A stretch of 64,000 nt of DNA from CADEFX01 sp963840425 (GCA_963840425.1 CAWIYZ010000001.1:206901-270900); one strand, 5' to 3'. Numbered from the stretch's first letter, positions 18,238 through 27,032 are shown. Numbers and translations: made by a program. The notes: a model not told the origin generated them from the sequence alone.

Positions 18238-19725
18238 TCCTCGTTGCGAAGCTACGCAGAGAGACAACAAAGAAAACGGCAGCCTGGAAAGGGATCATTC
18301 AGGCTGGCGCTTTAGCACTACTCACAAGGCTGCAATCTGGGAGGAAACTCTTGTGACTAGCGCCCAGAGCAAACACCACTGATGCGTTGTCGGTTCCAGT
18401 CAAGAAAACGCCAGCCCGAAAGAGGCACCCTGCCGAGCAACGATGACAGGATGCCTCGTAGAAAGAGATAGAGCACTTAAGCGGGGGTAAAGTTGCCTAT
18501 AGCGCTCCACCAGAAACGGCCAGGGTTGGGAGCACCTGTGGGCCGCCCACTGCTGGAGATGGGTATGAAACCCCGATCTACAACCTAAGTCCGTGGGCGG
18601 ATTACGAGAGTACCTAGTTGCTACACCGCAATGTCTGTCCGATTTCGCACGGTTCGCGCAGGTGAAATCGCCCCCGGCCAGTATTGAGCGGACCACGGCT
18701 TTGTCTCTGGCCGCAGGGACGACCGCGCACCGTGACCGTATGAGCCCGACATTAAGTAGCAACAGGACTGGGCCATATCCTCCGTGGTGGGAAATGGCAG
18801 AATCCGCCCGCTGAGACCCTTCCCCGCACGAGAGAGCCCGCCATTTCACCAGTGTCAGAATAGGGCCTCAGGCAATTTTGCTGATGACAATTCCCATGGC
18901 CAGTTAGCGCAATTCATGTTCTTGTCGCCAAAAGATCACAGCGCTGATCAAGGCGTGGATCAATACGTTGTGTGCGGAGTTTCCGGTTGGGGAGTAACGG
19001 CGTGCGGGGCATTGGAAGGTCCGCTGCGTAATCGCGGATCGCCTCTCGTTACTCCCCGCTTGGTTTTGCCCACCGCTTTCTGACCGCAAGCCCTTCCCGC
19101 ATTTGCCGGAAGTAGTCCGCACGTGCCGGTAGAAGTTCTCAGTCTCGATCTCGTCACCGCTCGGCGGCAGCTCACCGCCGCATCGTCGAGCAACATAGAA
19201 GGGCGCATCGCTACGCCGCCTTCGGCCACCGTCCCCGCCCAAAGCTAAAGTCTCACCCTTTCCGAGGATGCGCCGACCGCGTGGCTCCGCCATGTAGCGT
19301 CCAGCGCTGCCACACCCGTGCCCCGCAATGTCGCGGCTGCACCTGCAATTTCTGGTCAGGCAGGCGAATGAGCGGCTGACGCAGGCTGTTCTGCTTGCTG
19401 CTCCATGTATCACCCAGTCGATAACGGCCGTGTCAGGCGACGCGGCGCACGTGTCAGGAGTTTGTTTGAGTGGACAGATCGTGCAACGCGCAAGCCAGCG
19501 CAGATAGCCTCGGACATGCCTATCTCAGCTCCAATCGCTCGGTCGGTGGCTTGAAGCACTACGGCGGTGGCCTGTTTCACATTGACGTTGGACCCCGCCG
19601 GACGTGGTGAGAGCCAGCTGGTTCATCCCACGGTTGTTCCTGTTTGCGCGGCCGTGATGATGTCCACCCTTCCGCACAGGAACGGAGCCTCTGGTGACAC
19701 GTTGAGCAGTAGTTGGAGTTGCGCC
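18238..19725. other. Long stretch without a supported gene
   Basis: About 1.5 kb in which no frame has convincing composition or a placed ribosome-binding site. The one definable element is the dispersed repeat at 19169-19275. It may be decayed accessory DNA. Confidence 0.45.
19169..19275. repeat. Dispersed repeat of about 107 bases, copy 1
   Basis: Direct repeat of 23087-23193. The common core is CACCGTCCCCGCCCAAAGCTAA or a one-base variant of it, flanked by GCATCGCTACG and GAGGATG. The copies differ by substitutions and a one-base indel that breaks any shared frame, so it is likely non-coding. Confidence 0.55.
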
Positions 19726-20010
19726 ATGCGTTTTTACTTCGACGTGCACATCAATGGAAAAACATATCCTGATCCTGTGGGCCGAGACTTCGCCCGCAGC
19801 GCGGACGCCCGCGAATTCGCCGTCAACATCGCTTGCGACTTCATCCGCAGCACCAACCAAAACCCTCGCAAAGTTGCGCGAGCCATCATCGAAGTCACCA
19901 ACCGGCGCGACATCAGCATGGCCGTACGCATGCTCGACATCTATTGTGCTCGCGACAGCGCCCACAGCACGAGAAGTAGCCGCTTTGTGTCTGAGACTGT
20001 CCGTCATTGA
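19726..20010 (+). CDS. DUF6894-like small protein (94 aa)
   Basis: Starts MRFYFDVHINGKTYPDPVG, then FARSADAREFAVNIACDFIR and VARAIIEVTNRRDISMAVRML. The N-terminal beta strand pair and the residue pattern resemble the DUF6894 family seen at 15320. GGAG lies about nine bases before the ATG at 19726. A strong intrinsic terminator starts 8 bases after the stop, so it is a single-gene unit. Confidence 0.6.
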   Translation: MRFYFDVHINGKTYPDPVGRDFARSADAREFAVNIACDFIRSTNQNPRKVARAIIEVTNRRDISMAVRMLDIYCARDSAHSTRSSRFVSETVRH

Positions 20011-20017
20011 ACGGCTC

Positions 20018-20052
20018 ACGCCGGTCTGCTTCTCCAGACCGGCGTTCGCTTT
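20018..20052 (+). terminator. Intrinsic terminator
   Basis: Perfect 11-bp stem: ACGCCGGTCTG (20018-20028) with CAGACCGGCGT (20035-20045), six-base loop, followed by TCGCTTT. It ends the transcript of the 94-aa gene. Confidence 0.7.
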
Positions 20053-20156
20053 GGGCGCAGACGCGCGATGACCGTGCTGCCTCAAGCTTGTGCATTTGCA
20101 CCGCGCCATCCCATATCGAGCACTAGGTATTCATTCGATGCCAAGGAACCACAGTC

Positions 20157-20297
20157 ATGGCAACCGCAAAGGAGCTGCGCATCGCTCTTGAGCGGCTGGT
20201 CCGTCAATTGGAGATCGGCCAGTTCGTCAACAAGGAAGGTATGAAAATAACCAGCAACTACGCCTTCGTTGAAGCAAAGAGGCTACTCGAAACCTGA
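20157..20297 (+). CDS. Small hypothetical protein (46 aa)
   Basis: ATG at 20157 with AAGGA about ten bases upstream. It encodes MATAKELRIALERLVRQL, EIGQFVNKEGMKITSNY and AFVEAKRLLET. It is a small, charged, probably two-helix soluble protein. The good ribosome-binding site and non-biased composition support it. Family unknown. Confidence 0.55.
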   Translation: MATAKELRIALERLVRQLEIGQFVNKEGMKITSNYAFVEAKRLLET

Positions 20298-20377
20298 GGC
20301 CTCTTCACTTTCGTGAACGCCGACCAAGACGCACGACGCCGTGTTAGTTTTCATGTCACCTACTGGGAGGCCCCAGC

Positions 20378-20854
20378 ATGACGCAGCCCCATCCCGGCCG
20401 ACGTATCCTGCTCTCCATGCTTCTACTCGCACCCCTCCCTCTCCTGGCGCGTTCTCATAAAGCCATTGCGCAGGCCGCACCGGCGTCATCGCCCGTCGTG
20501 CAACCGAGCGAGAAGACGAAGGCCGGATTCCTTGCTCGGGCGCGCGCACTGCGTGACCAAGCCGTGCGCGATGGCGATCAAGGCTATGGGGCAGTGGTCG
20601 TGCGCGAAGGGGTGATCGTAGGCGAGGGTAGAAACTACGTGGTCTTGCACAACGATCCGACCGCCCACGCCGAGCTGCTGGCAGTGCGCGACGCGGCTCG
20701 TCGGCTCAAGTCGCGCGATCTCTCGGACTGCGACGTGTACTCGACCGCCACGCCCTGTCCGATGTGCCAAGGTGCCCTCTATTGGGCGCGCATTCGGCGT
20801 TACCACAATGAGGGTACGCCCGAGGGCGGCGTCGCTCCGAAACTGAGCTGCTAG
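20378..20854 (+). CDS. Exported nucleoside/guanine deaminase-family protein (CDA fold)
   Basis: 158 residues. The zinc-site motifs of the cytidine/guanine deaminase superfamily are complete: H97-A-E99 (ligand His and catalytic Glu) and P126-C127-P-M-C130. Unlike cytosolic relatives it has an N-terminal export signal: RRILLSMLLLAPLPLLARS, with twin arginines at residues 8-9 that hint at the Tat route. It would deaminate a purine or pyrimidine base, or a related amine, in the periplasm. No other purine genes are adjacent. The substrate is not predictable from these motifs. Confidence 0.8.
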   Translation: MTQPHPGRRILLSMLLLAPLPLLARSHKAIAQAAPASSPVVQPSEKTKAGFLARARALRDQAVRDGDQGYGAVVVREGVIVGEGRNYVVLHNDPTAHAELLAVRDAARRLKSRDLSDCDVYSTATPCPMCQGALYWARIRRYHNEGTPEGGVAPKLSC

Positions 20855-20981
20855 ACTTGGTTCATCACGTGCCCGCACAACTGCGGACGTAGCCAACAAG
20901 CCATTGCGGCGTCCTGAACCCGCGACCTTCGCTATTGTTCATCCAAGTCCAGGATCGACACGTCGTCGTTGTCGGGCTTGT

Positions 20982-21647
20982 TCACGCGCGTCGAGATCGG
21001 CCACATGCGTCATCAGGTTCTGGCGGATACGGCACCAGCACATCGCGCGGATCAGGTTCGATACAAGCGAGCCATCGGTCGTGCGTCGAGGCTGGCAAGA
21101 TCACCGGCATGCGGTCGTGTATCTCTGCCACCAGCGCATTGGCCGGACACGTGATGATGCAGAACGTGCGCACCCAGTCCTCGGTGCCAGGGCGCTTCCA
21201 GTTCTCCCAAATGCCCGCGACGCCGAACGGCTGGCGGTCCTGCATGGCGATGGCATAGGGCTGCTTGGCCTTGGCCCCCTTGATGGCCTTCCACTCGAAG
21301 AAGTTGTCGATGGGCACAATGCAGCGCCGCAGCTTGTAGGCGTCACGGAACATCGGCAGAGCGGCAACCGTCTCGGCCTTGGCATTGATCGGCTTGCGAC
21401 CCGGCTCCTTGCTCCAGTACGGAATAAGACCCCACCACAGCCGATCCAGTGAGCGCTCGCCGGTCTTGTGGTTCTGGCGGATGACCCAGTGCTCCTGTCC
21501 CGGCGCGCCATTGTACTTCGGCGTCCAGTCCGTCCCTCCTTCGCGCTGCTTCTTGGCCTTCGCCACGCGCGGATCGTCCGGCGTGCCCATGATGATGGTG
21601 AGCCGGAGTTCATCGGGTGACGACTTCTGGGTGATGCGACCGCACAT
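20982..21647 (-). CDS. SRAP family protein (YedK/HMCES, abasic-site DNA-protein crosslinker), C-terminal frameshift
   Basis: Starts MCGR, so Cys2 is positioned to be exposed as the catalytic N-terminal cysteine after Met removal. Other family features are RLWWGLIPYW, NAKAET, CIVPIDNFFEW (active-site Glu) and EIHDRMPVIL (active-site His). SRAP proteins crosslink to abasic sites in single-stranded DNA and protect them. In this sequence the frame is lost near 21020 after PYPPE. The expected tail MWPISTRVNKPDND runs in another frame to a stop at 20932. The start at 21647 is dictated by the MCGR requirement. Confidence 0.88.
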   Translation of the reverse strand: MCGRITQKSSPDELRLTIIMGTPDDPRVAKAKKQREGGTDWTPKYNGAPGQEHWVIRQNHKTGERSLDRLWWGLIPYWSKEPGRKPINAKAETVAALPMFRDAYKLRRCIVPIDNFFEWKAIKGAKAKQPYAIAMQDRQPFGVAGIWENWKRPGTEDWVRTFCIITCPANALVAEIHDRMPVILPASTHDRWLACIEPDPRDVLVPYPPEPDDACGRSRRA

Positions 21648-21701
21648 GAGCAAGGATGTAAGTCGAGTGGCTATAGCTGACAACGTTGCCCCGCCCGCTG
21701 C

Positions 21702-22031
21702 CTACCTGCACCCAAACACGAAGGTGCGTTCGTTGTGCTCGGTGCGACGGCTGGCGATAGGCGCATCTGTGTAGAACTCGTGTCCTTTTGGACAGGCTTG
21801 CTTCGCGTACCGATCCGCGTACGCCTGCGCCTCCCGGTCAATATTTGTTCGGTTGACCGTGGCGTCGGTCGGCCCGATGACAGTCAGGGCGGTCTTACGT
21901 CCGCTTAGTGTTTCTGTCCGATGCTCAAAACGAAGACCCAAGTCGCCAATCGATCCGGTGCTCACATTCGTGGAGCAGCCACACGTGACAGAGCACAGCG
22001 CGATGAGAGCAAGCAATTTCTCGTAGACCAT
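21702..22031 (-). CDS. Putative lipoprotein (109 aa)
   Basis: Start at 22031 gives MVYEKLLALIALCSVTCGC, a signal peptide with a lipobox-like VTCGC. The mature part contains LRFEHRTETLSGRKTALTVIG, QAYADRYAKQACPKGHEFY and ERTFVFGC. Two further cysteines could form a disulfide in the periplasm. Not assigned to a family. It is in a minus-strand cluster with the two genes to its right. Confidence 0.6.
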   Translation of the reverse strand: MVYEKLLALIALCSVTCGCSTNVSTGSIGDLGLRFEHRTETLSGRKTALTVIGPTDATVNRTNIDREAQAYADRYAKQACPKGHEFYTDAPIASRRTEHNERTFVFGCR

Positions 22032-22072
22032 ATCGCGCACCCAACGGACGCCCACTGGCACCAGAGCTTGAT

Positions 22073-22399
22073 TTAGGAGCGCTGCCGTCTGGCAGCAACC
22101 GTGCTGGGGTGGTGGCGGTTCAATCTCGACCAGCGCCCAAGATCATTCGGGTCCACGAACTCGCCACCGAAATACACCTGGACATACTCGGCGTCCGAGC
22201 GCTCGCGGAAGCAGTAGGCGATGTGCTCGACACCATCACGCCAGTAGTGTTGGTGGCGGGGACAAACGGACAAACCCCGGCAGAAGCGGTCGAGGATCGT
22301 GTAGTTCTTGCCGGTCGCGAATTCCACGGGCAGGGCCAGTTGATGCGGCCAGTCGCGATTGATGCGGGCTTTGGTGAGTTCGCCCTTGCGATAGACCAT
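22073..22399 (-). CDS. Hypothetical protein (108 aa)
   Basis: MVYRKGELTKARINRDWPHQ at the start, then VEFATGKNYTILDRFCRGL and CFRERSDAEYVQVYFGGEF. A compact soluble protein; family not recognised by name. The start at 22399 is chosen over 22438, which would overlap the upstream gene's end. It forms a minus-strand pair with the 75-aa gene. Confidence 0.6.
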   Translation of the reverse strand: MVYRKGELTKARINRDWPHQLALPVEFATGKNYTILDRFCRGLSVCPRHQHYWRDGVEHIAYCFRERSDAEYVQVYFGGEFVDPNDLGRWSRLNRHHPSTVAARRQRS

Positions 22400-22424
22400 G
22401 CGCACCTCCGGACTCTGATGGTGA

Positions 22425-22652
22425 TCAGACGGATGCACGCGGTCGTACCGGCCCTTCCTGCTTGGCCATCATCAGTCGCAACTCGACCCGTCGCTGGCCG
22501 ACGATGCGGGCCTGCTCCTGCAAGATGCGGAACATCTGCGTCTCGCCCTGCTGGGCGCGCATGCGGGCGACCCGATGGATCACGTCGTGCAGCCACTCCC
22601 ACTCCCGGCCCACCTCTTCTTCCCGTGCCCGCAGGATATCCAGGTTGTCCAT
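22425..22652 (-). CDS. Small coiled-coil hypothetical protein (75 aa)
   Basis: MDNLDILRAREEEVGREWEW, then MRAQQGETQMFRILQEQARI: long amphipathic helices rich in Glu, Arg and Gln, probably a coiled coil. A strong ribosome-binding site (AAAGGAGGT) precedes the ATG. The following gene starts 26 bases after its stop, so they are likely co-transcribed. Confidence 0.6.
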   Translation of the reverse strand: MDNLDILRAREEEVGREWEWLHDVIHRVARMRAQQGETQMFRILQEQARIVGQRRVELRLMMAKQEGPVRPRASV

Positions 22653-22717
22653 GTCCGACCTCCTTTGTGTTCCCTATTTGTTCTAGAGGCAGACGAGACC
22701 GGAGTCCAGCCCGCGCT

Positions 22718-22925
22718 ATGAGCGGCTGGGGGAAGAGGCGCATGACGACACCGACATCGAAGCGCAAGCGCACAGCGACCCACCGTTCGCCCGCGCGGTT
22801 TGCGGCCCGCATGCTGCCCGGCCAATTTCCCGGCTTCATCGCGCCGTGCAATCCCACCCGTTACCGGCGACGGGCTGTTGCGGCACGCGGCTTTTAAGCG
22901 TCTACGCGAACGCGGCACGAAGTGA
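22718..22925 (+). pseudogene. Internally deleted ATP-dependent DNA ligase (N-terminal plus C-terminal tip)
   Basis: The first 140 bases match the start of the ligase pseudogene at 27093 (MTTPTSKRKRTATHRSPARF against MTTPTSTRKRTSTHRSPARF, then GQFPGFIAPCNPT in both). At about 22860 the sequence jumps, in another frame, to GDGLLRHAAFKRLRERGTK and stop. That reads as the extreme C-terminal end of LigD-type ligases (cf. the common LLRHxxFKGLRE ending). Everything between, including the catalytic lysine, is deleted. The 27-kb copy lacks exactly this tail. Confidence 0.65.
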
Positions 22926-23320
22926 CATTTCGCACGTCCACCACTTGCATCTGAGTGGGATTGCACAATGCGCGCTTGCATCGGGCTCAGGTGGACCCAG
23001 ATGCAACGCTACCGAGGCACGTTAAGGGATGGCACCAAGGTGTACTCTGATGCGAGCGTGCGGCTGGCGCGGTAGCACCTTGCGGCAGCCCACCACCGCA
23101 TCGTCGGGCACCATAGCAGTCGCATCGCTACGCAGCCTTCGGTTACCGTCCCCGCCCAAAGCTAACGTCTCCCCTATCTGAGGATGTGCCCGGCTCTAGC
23201 GTGATGGCCGCCGTACGTGAGATGCGGCAAGCGAGAGACAGCGGGAACTTTAGTCGACCGGGCCGCAGCTCGCGACGCGCCGCAGGTCGGCTGTCAGGTC
23301 GCGAGAGCCCCAGCGCGATC
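22926..23320. other. Stretch without a supported gene, holds a dispersed repeat
   Basis: Only the second copy of the 107-base repeat (23087-23193) is definable here. Confidence 0.4.
23087..23193. repeat. Dispersed repeat of about 107 bases, copy 2
   Basis: Direct repeat of 19169-19275, diverged by scattered substitutions. See that entry for the shared core. Confidence 0.55.
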
Positions 23321-23551
23321 TCACACTGCACGCTCCGTGTCCGGCAGCAGCTCCAGGAACTCACGGAGCCGACTCTCTTGGTAGCCGCGTAGCAGCCAGG
23401 GCTCAGCGAGCATGCCTTGAACCATGCCCTTCGCCTCCTGCCAGTCCTCATGGATGCAGGCGCGCATAAAGCTGCGACGAGCTATTGTGTGCGGACAGTG
23501 CGCTGCGATGATGTCGGCGATCACCGGCACAAGCTGGAAGATGGCACGCAT
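23321..23551 (-). CDS. Hypothetical protein (76 aa)
   Basis: MRAIFQLVPVIADIIAAHCP, then FMRACIHEDWQEAKGMVQGM and LREFLELLPDTERAV. Helical and soluble, composition is protein-like, and AAGG lies nine bases before the ATG. A minus-strand terminator lies 70 bases upstream, separating it from anything further right. Family unknown. Confidence 0.4.
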   Translation of the reverse strand: MRAIFQLVPVIADIIAAHCPHTIARRSFMRACIHEDWQEAKGMVQGMLAEPWLLRGYQESRLREFLELLPDTERAV

Positions 23552-23614
23552 GTTCGCCTTATCGGAACTTGAATGCCAGAAGCGAGAAAGGAACCACTGG
23601 CCTGAGTTCGCAGT

Positions 23615-23649
23615 AAAAAGCCGGTCTGAACGAGGGGAACAGACCGGCT
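23615..23649 (-). terminator. Intrinsic terminator, minus strand
   Basis: Arms AGCCGGTCTG (23619-23628) and CAGACCGGCT (23640-23649) form a 10-bp stem; on the minus strand a run of five U residues follows (23619-23615). The stem resembles that of the terminator at 20018. Confidence 0.55.
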
Positions 23650-23856
23650 CTCATTCATGGCGTGGATTAAGAGGGGGAGGCCGCCATAAATGGTTTATTC
23701 AGTGTAGAGCGTACCTGCGGAAGTTTATGCCCTCGACTGGGATATAGTTAGCAATTCACCATCCTCCGACATTCCGGCAGCGAGCCCATCAGTCCCAGCA
23801 TTAGCCTGATTGTTCAATGACCGCCAATGGTTGGCGGACAGGCTAGGGAGCTGTCA

Positions 23857-24042
23857 ATGAGTAGCGTAATCAAGCTGTCGATGGGCATGGCTCTTGCCAT
23901 GATGTTTGCACTGGCACCGACACCCATGTCCGGAGGCGACGCATGGGCGCAGTCCAAACCGAAGAAAGGCTGCGAATGCATGAACTTCTGCAAGACAGGA
24001 CAGGGAAACAAGTGCGTCGCGTGCCGGAACAAGTGCAGTTAG
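23857..24042 (+). CDS. Small secreted cysteine-rich peptide (61 aa)
   Basis: A signal peptide (MSSVIKLSMGMALAMMFALA, cleavage probably after DAWA at residue 31) is followed by a short mature peptide, QSKPKKGCECMNFCKTGQG then NKCVACRNKCS. The mature part has seven cysteines in about 24 residues and is strongly basic. AGGGAG precedes the ATG. It is a single-gene unit ended by a strong terminator at 24071. The pattern fits a disulfide-bonded or metal-binding periplasmic/secreted peptide. No known family is recognised. Confidence 0.65.
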   Translation: MSSVIKLSMGMALAMMFALAPTPMSGGDAWAQSKPKKGCECMNFCKTGQGNKCVACRNKCS

Positions 24043-24070
24043 TGCGTCACATTGTTTAGCCACTGCTATT

Positions 24071-24097
24071 GGGCCTGTCGATTGACAGGCCCATTTT
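24071..24097 (+). terminator. Intrinsic terminator
   Basis: GGGCCTGTC (24071-24079) and GACAGGCCC (24084-24092) form a perfect 9-bp stem with a four-base loop, followed by ATTTT. It ends the Cys-rich peptide transcript. Confidence 0.8.
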
Positions 24098-24273
24098 CAG
24101 GTCGGCTGCCGGGTTCACTCTGGACGTTCGCTGCTACGAGGCGCGGCCATCAGTGACCTGCAAGGGGCAAGGGCGATTTCGTTATCCACGGACTATCGAA
24201 CGCCACTTTAGATGCGCCCAGCTATCCCGGCTCTTCATTCGTTACCGGAGTTAACCCACGTCATGCGCGTTCG

Positions 24274-24363
24274 ACCTGATGCCAGTGGTGTTGTTGCTGA
24301 TGGGCGCTGGCCAAGACATACATGTACCTTAGCGCGATTGAGCCTCGCATTTTGTAGCCGCCG
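24274..24363 (+). repeat. Leader repeat, copy 2, in front of the intact response regulator
   Basis: Homologous to 12014-12103; the shared blocks run up to the start codon. See that entry. Confidence 0.6.
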
Positions 24364-24996
24364 ATGACCCGCATACTGATTGCTGATGACCATGACGTAG
24401 TGCGGGCGGGCATGCGAGGCATCCATGCAGATCAATCTGGCTGGAGCGTCGTGGCTGAAGCTGCGGACGGCAAAGACGCCATCGCCCAAGCCATCGCTAC
24501 CAAACCCGATGTGGCCATCCTCGACTACGCGATGCCGTTGATGAATGGCATCGAAGCCACCCGGCAAATCCGTCGCCGTGTGCCAGAGGTCGAGGTCCTC
24601 ATCTTCACGATGCACGACGATGAAAAGCTGTTGCGCGAATTGTTGGCGGCTGGAGCGCGTGGCTATCTGCTGAAGTCGGACGCCCCTCAGCATTTGATTG
24701 CAGCCATTCAGTCGCTCGCAGACCACAGGCCGTACCTGACGGGCAAGGCTTCGGAGGTCCTACTCGAAACGTTCGTGGGTCAGGTGCGCCGGATGGATCG
24801 GCCCCTGACCGACCGGCAGCAAAGCATCGTTCAGTTGATCGCCGAGGGTCACAGCAGCAAGCAAATTGGCGCTATCCTCAATCTCAACCTCAAGACGGTC
24901 GAGACACATCGCGCAGCGATCATGCGCAAGCTCGGCGTCACCTCCATGGCGGCCGTGGTCCGCTACGCCGTCCGCAACAATTTGACCGAGGCTTGA
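24364..24996 (+). CDS. NarL/FixJ family response regulator, intact copy
   Basis: 210 residues. The receiver domain has DDH near residue 8-10, phospho-acceptor D54 in DVAILDYAMP, and the KSD conserved lysine region (GYLLKSD). The C-terminal LuxR-type HTH spans about 147-200 (LTDRQQSIVQLIAEGHSSKQ, LKTVETHRAAIMRKLGV). It is a paralogue of the two frameshifted regulators at 12-13.6 kb and has a related leader. No kinase gene is adjacent, so it probably pairs with the PAS kinase at 13859 or with a kinase elsewhere. Confidence 0.92.
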   Translation: MTRILIADDHDVVRAGMRGIHADQSGWSVVAEAADGKDAIAQAIATKPDVAILDYAMPLMNGIEATRQIRRRVPEVEVLIFTMHDDEKLLRELLAAGARGYLLKSDAPQHLIAAIQSLADHRPYLTGKASEVLLETFVGQVRRMDRPLTDRQQSIVQLIAEGHSSKQIGAILNLNLKTVETHRAAIMRKLGVTSMAAVVRYAVRNNLTEA

Positions 24997-25171
24997 GGAA
25001 CTCTGGGGCCAGCCGCATCCCGGCCTTGGCGGCAGCATGAATGTGCCGCGTGCAGAGCGTATCACAGCAGACACCGAAGACATCTCGTGGCGACAGGATC
25101 CCAAGCCGTCCTTACCGGCTTGGCCATGGCGCATCGCCTGCGCACAGACGTGCCATTCCGGCCCTGCCTGC

Positions 25172-25946
25172 TCAGGTGTTAACCGATCCACCATCGACAA
25201 CGACGGTTTGCCCGGTGATGAAGTCGCTATCTCTGGAGGACAGGAAGATCAGCGCCCCCAACAGGTCGGCCGGATAGCCGTCTCGTTGAAGTGCCCGGCT
25301 TTGTACGATGTGCTCCCGCGCGGCTGCTGTGCGCTGCAAATTGGCGTGAGTGCCTTCAGTCTTGATGAGTTCCGGGCGCGAGCGTGTTCACGCAGATGTT
25401 GTGTGCGCCGAGTTCCCGCGAAAGCGCCCGCGTGAATGCCAGAACTCCCCCCTTCGAGGTCACGTAGTGCAGCATCAACGGCATTCCCTTGTAGGCCGTC
25501 CCCGAGCTGATGTTGATGATCTTGCCGTACTTGCGCGCCATCATTGACGGAGCGGCATACTTCGCCATCAAGAATGGGCCGCGCAGATTGACGGCCATGA
25601 CCTTGTCCCATAGCGCGGTATCGATGTCCGTAAACGCGACTGGAGGCAGGACTGAGTAGATCGCGGCATTGTTGACCAAAATGTCGATCTGGCCAGTTTC
25701 GCCGAGCATTGTCGATATTGTCGCCTTGACAGCCGCCTCATCGCTGACATCAGCCGGAAATCCTAGACACGCTTTTCGACCCAATCTGGCGTTGGCCTCG
25801 TCGGACGCCGCCTCGCAATCAGCGATATCGACGATGGCGACCGTCGCACCCTCACGCGCTAGCGCCTCCGTGTAGTGACGGCCAACACCCCTTGCACCTC
25901 CGGTCACAATTGCTGTGCAGCCATCGAGTTTACCCACCGTGTTCAC
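25172..25946 (-). pseudogene. Short-chain dehydrogenase/reductase, frameshifted near the C terminus
   Basis: Classical SDR: TGGARGVG cofactor loop near residue 16-23, NNAAIY, the catalytic serine in INISSGTAYKG and YVTSK (YxxxK). The frame open from 25946 ends at 25356 with VNTLAPGTHQD. The expected end (TEGTHANLQRTAAAREH, DLLGALIFLSSRDSDFITGQ, VVVDGGSVNT) is in another frame and stops at 25172, so one base indel near 25365 separates them. About 257 residues if restored. It is divergent from a LysR regulator that probably controls it. Confidence 0.85.
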
Positions 25947-25955
25947 TCCAGAATT

Positions 25956-25965
25956 GCGCTAGCGC
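25956..25965. promoter_or_regulatory. Palindrome in the SDR/LysR divergent promoter region
   Basis: GCGCTAGCGC, a perfect 10-bp palindrome, lies ten bases upstream of the SDR start codon and about 100 bases upstream of the LysR gene. Its position suits an operator, but there is no direct evidence for that. Confidence 0.3.
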
Positions 25966-26063
25966 TCACGTTACCGGCGAACAAAACAGTTCGTTGCCAC
26001 GCTACGCCTCTATGCATATAAGCGAAAGGCTAGGATTACTTATTGTCAAAGAAGCTATCACTT

Positions 26064-27032
26064 ATGTCAGGACCACTGGACGTTGACGACTACATCGGCC
26101 GCCGCTTGCGGCTGAGGGACTTGCGCGTGTTTTTTGCCGTTGCGCAGTGCGGAAGCATGGCAAAGGCGGCCGCACTGTTAGGCGTCTCACAACCTGCTGT
26201 GTCGCAGGTAATGGCCGACCTGGAGCAAGCGCTCAATGTGCGACTGCTCGACCGAACTCGCAGAGGCGTCGAGCTGACGATATTCGGAACGATTTTGTTG
26301 AAGCACGCTAGAGCCGCATTCGATGACCTGAGGCAAGGCGTGAAGGAGATTGAGCATTCCTTGGACCCGACCGCAGGAGAACTGCGCATCGGATGCCCAG
26401 AGTCGCTTTCAACAGGGTTTGTGGTGCCGGTCGTCGAGCTTCTGTCCATACGGTATCCGCGCTTGCGACTGCATGTGCAGCACGCCATCACGCCATCAAC
26501 TGACGCACCTCAATTGGCGAATCGCGATGTCGACCTTCTGCTCGCGCGGCTGTGGCCTCCCGCGACCGCCAGAGATTTCAAGGGCTCCGTTGCAGCCGAA
26601 GTCTTATTCAATGACGGAATTTCCCTTGCAGTCGACATGCAGCACCCCTTGGCGCGCCGTCGCAAAGTCGATCTAGCCGAGCTGACCGATGAGCGTTGGA
26701 TTGCCACTCCACCAGAATCTTCCGGCCAGAGGGTTCTAGCAAACGCCTTCCGCGCGCGAGGGCTGGAACCGCCCAAAATCGCGCTGACGACATACTCCGT
26801 TTCCTTGCGCACCAGTTTGGCATCCACCGGTCGGTACGTTGCAGCGATGCCGACCTCTGTGCTGCGCCTGAACGCAAAGTCCCTCCCATTGAAGGAATTG
26901 CCCATCGACTTGGGCATGCCACCATGGCCGGTTGCGGTGGTCACACCCAGGGATCGCTCGTTGAACCCGGCAGTCCCGCTTTTCCTCGAATGCGCGCGTG
27001 AAGTGGCAAAATCGTTGGGAGGGAGCCTCTAG
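26064..27032 (+). CDS. LysR family transcriptional regulator
   Basis: About 322 residues. The N-terminal winged HTH (about 20-75) reads RLRDLRVFFAVAQCGSMAKA, then LGVSQPAVSQVMADLE and VRLLDRTRRGVELT. The effector-binding domain follows, from ELRIGCPESLSTGFV onward. The ATG at 26064 is chosen; a TTG at 26043 with AGGA upstream is an alternative that adds 7 residues. It is divergent from the SDR gene, the usual arrangement for LysR targets. Inducer unknown. Confidence 0.9.
   Translation: MSGPLDVDDYIGRRLRLRDLRVFFAVAQCGSMAKAAALLGVSQPAVSQVMADLEQALNVRLLDRTRRGVELTIFGTILLKHARAAFDDLRQGVKEIEHSLDPTAGELRIGCPESLSTGFVVPVVELLSIRYPRLRLHVQHAITPSTDAPQLANRDVDLLLARLWPPATARDFKGSVAAEVLFNDGISLAVDMQHPLARRRKVDLAELTDERWIATPPESSGQRVLANAFRARGLEPPKIALTTYSVSLRTSLASTGRYVAAMPTSVLRLNAKSLPLKELPIDLGMPPWPVAVVTPRDRSLNPAVPLFLECAREVAKSLGGSL

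Noticed and set aside
18400..18849. Minus-strand frame of 149 codons in the gene-poor stretch
   Set aside because: Arg/Ser/Cys-rich composition, no ribosome-binding site, no similarity to anything recognised.
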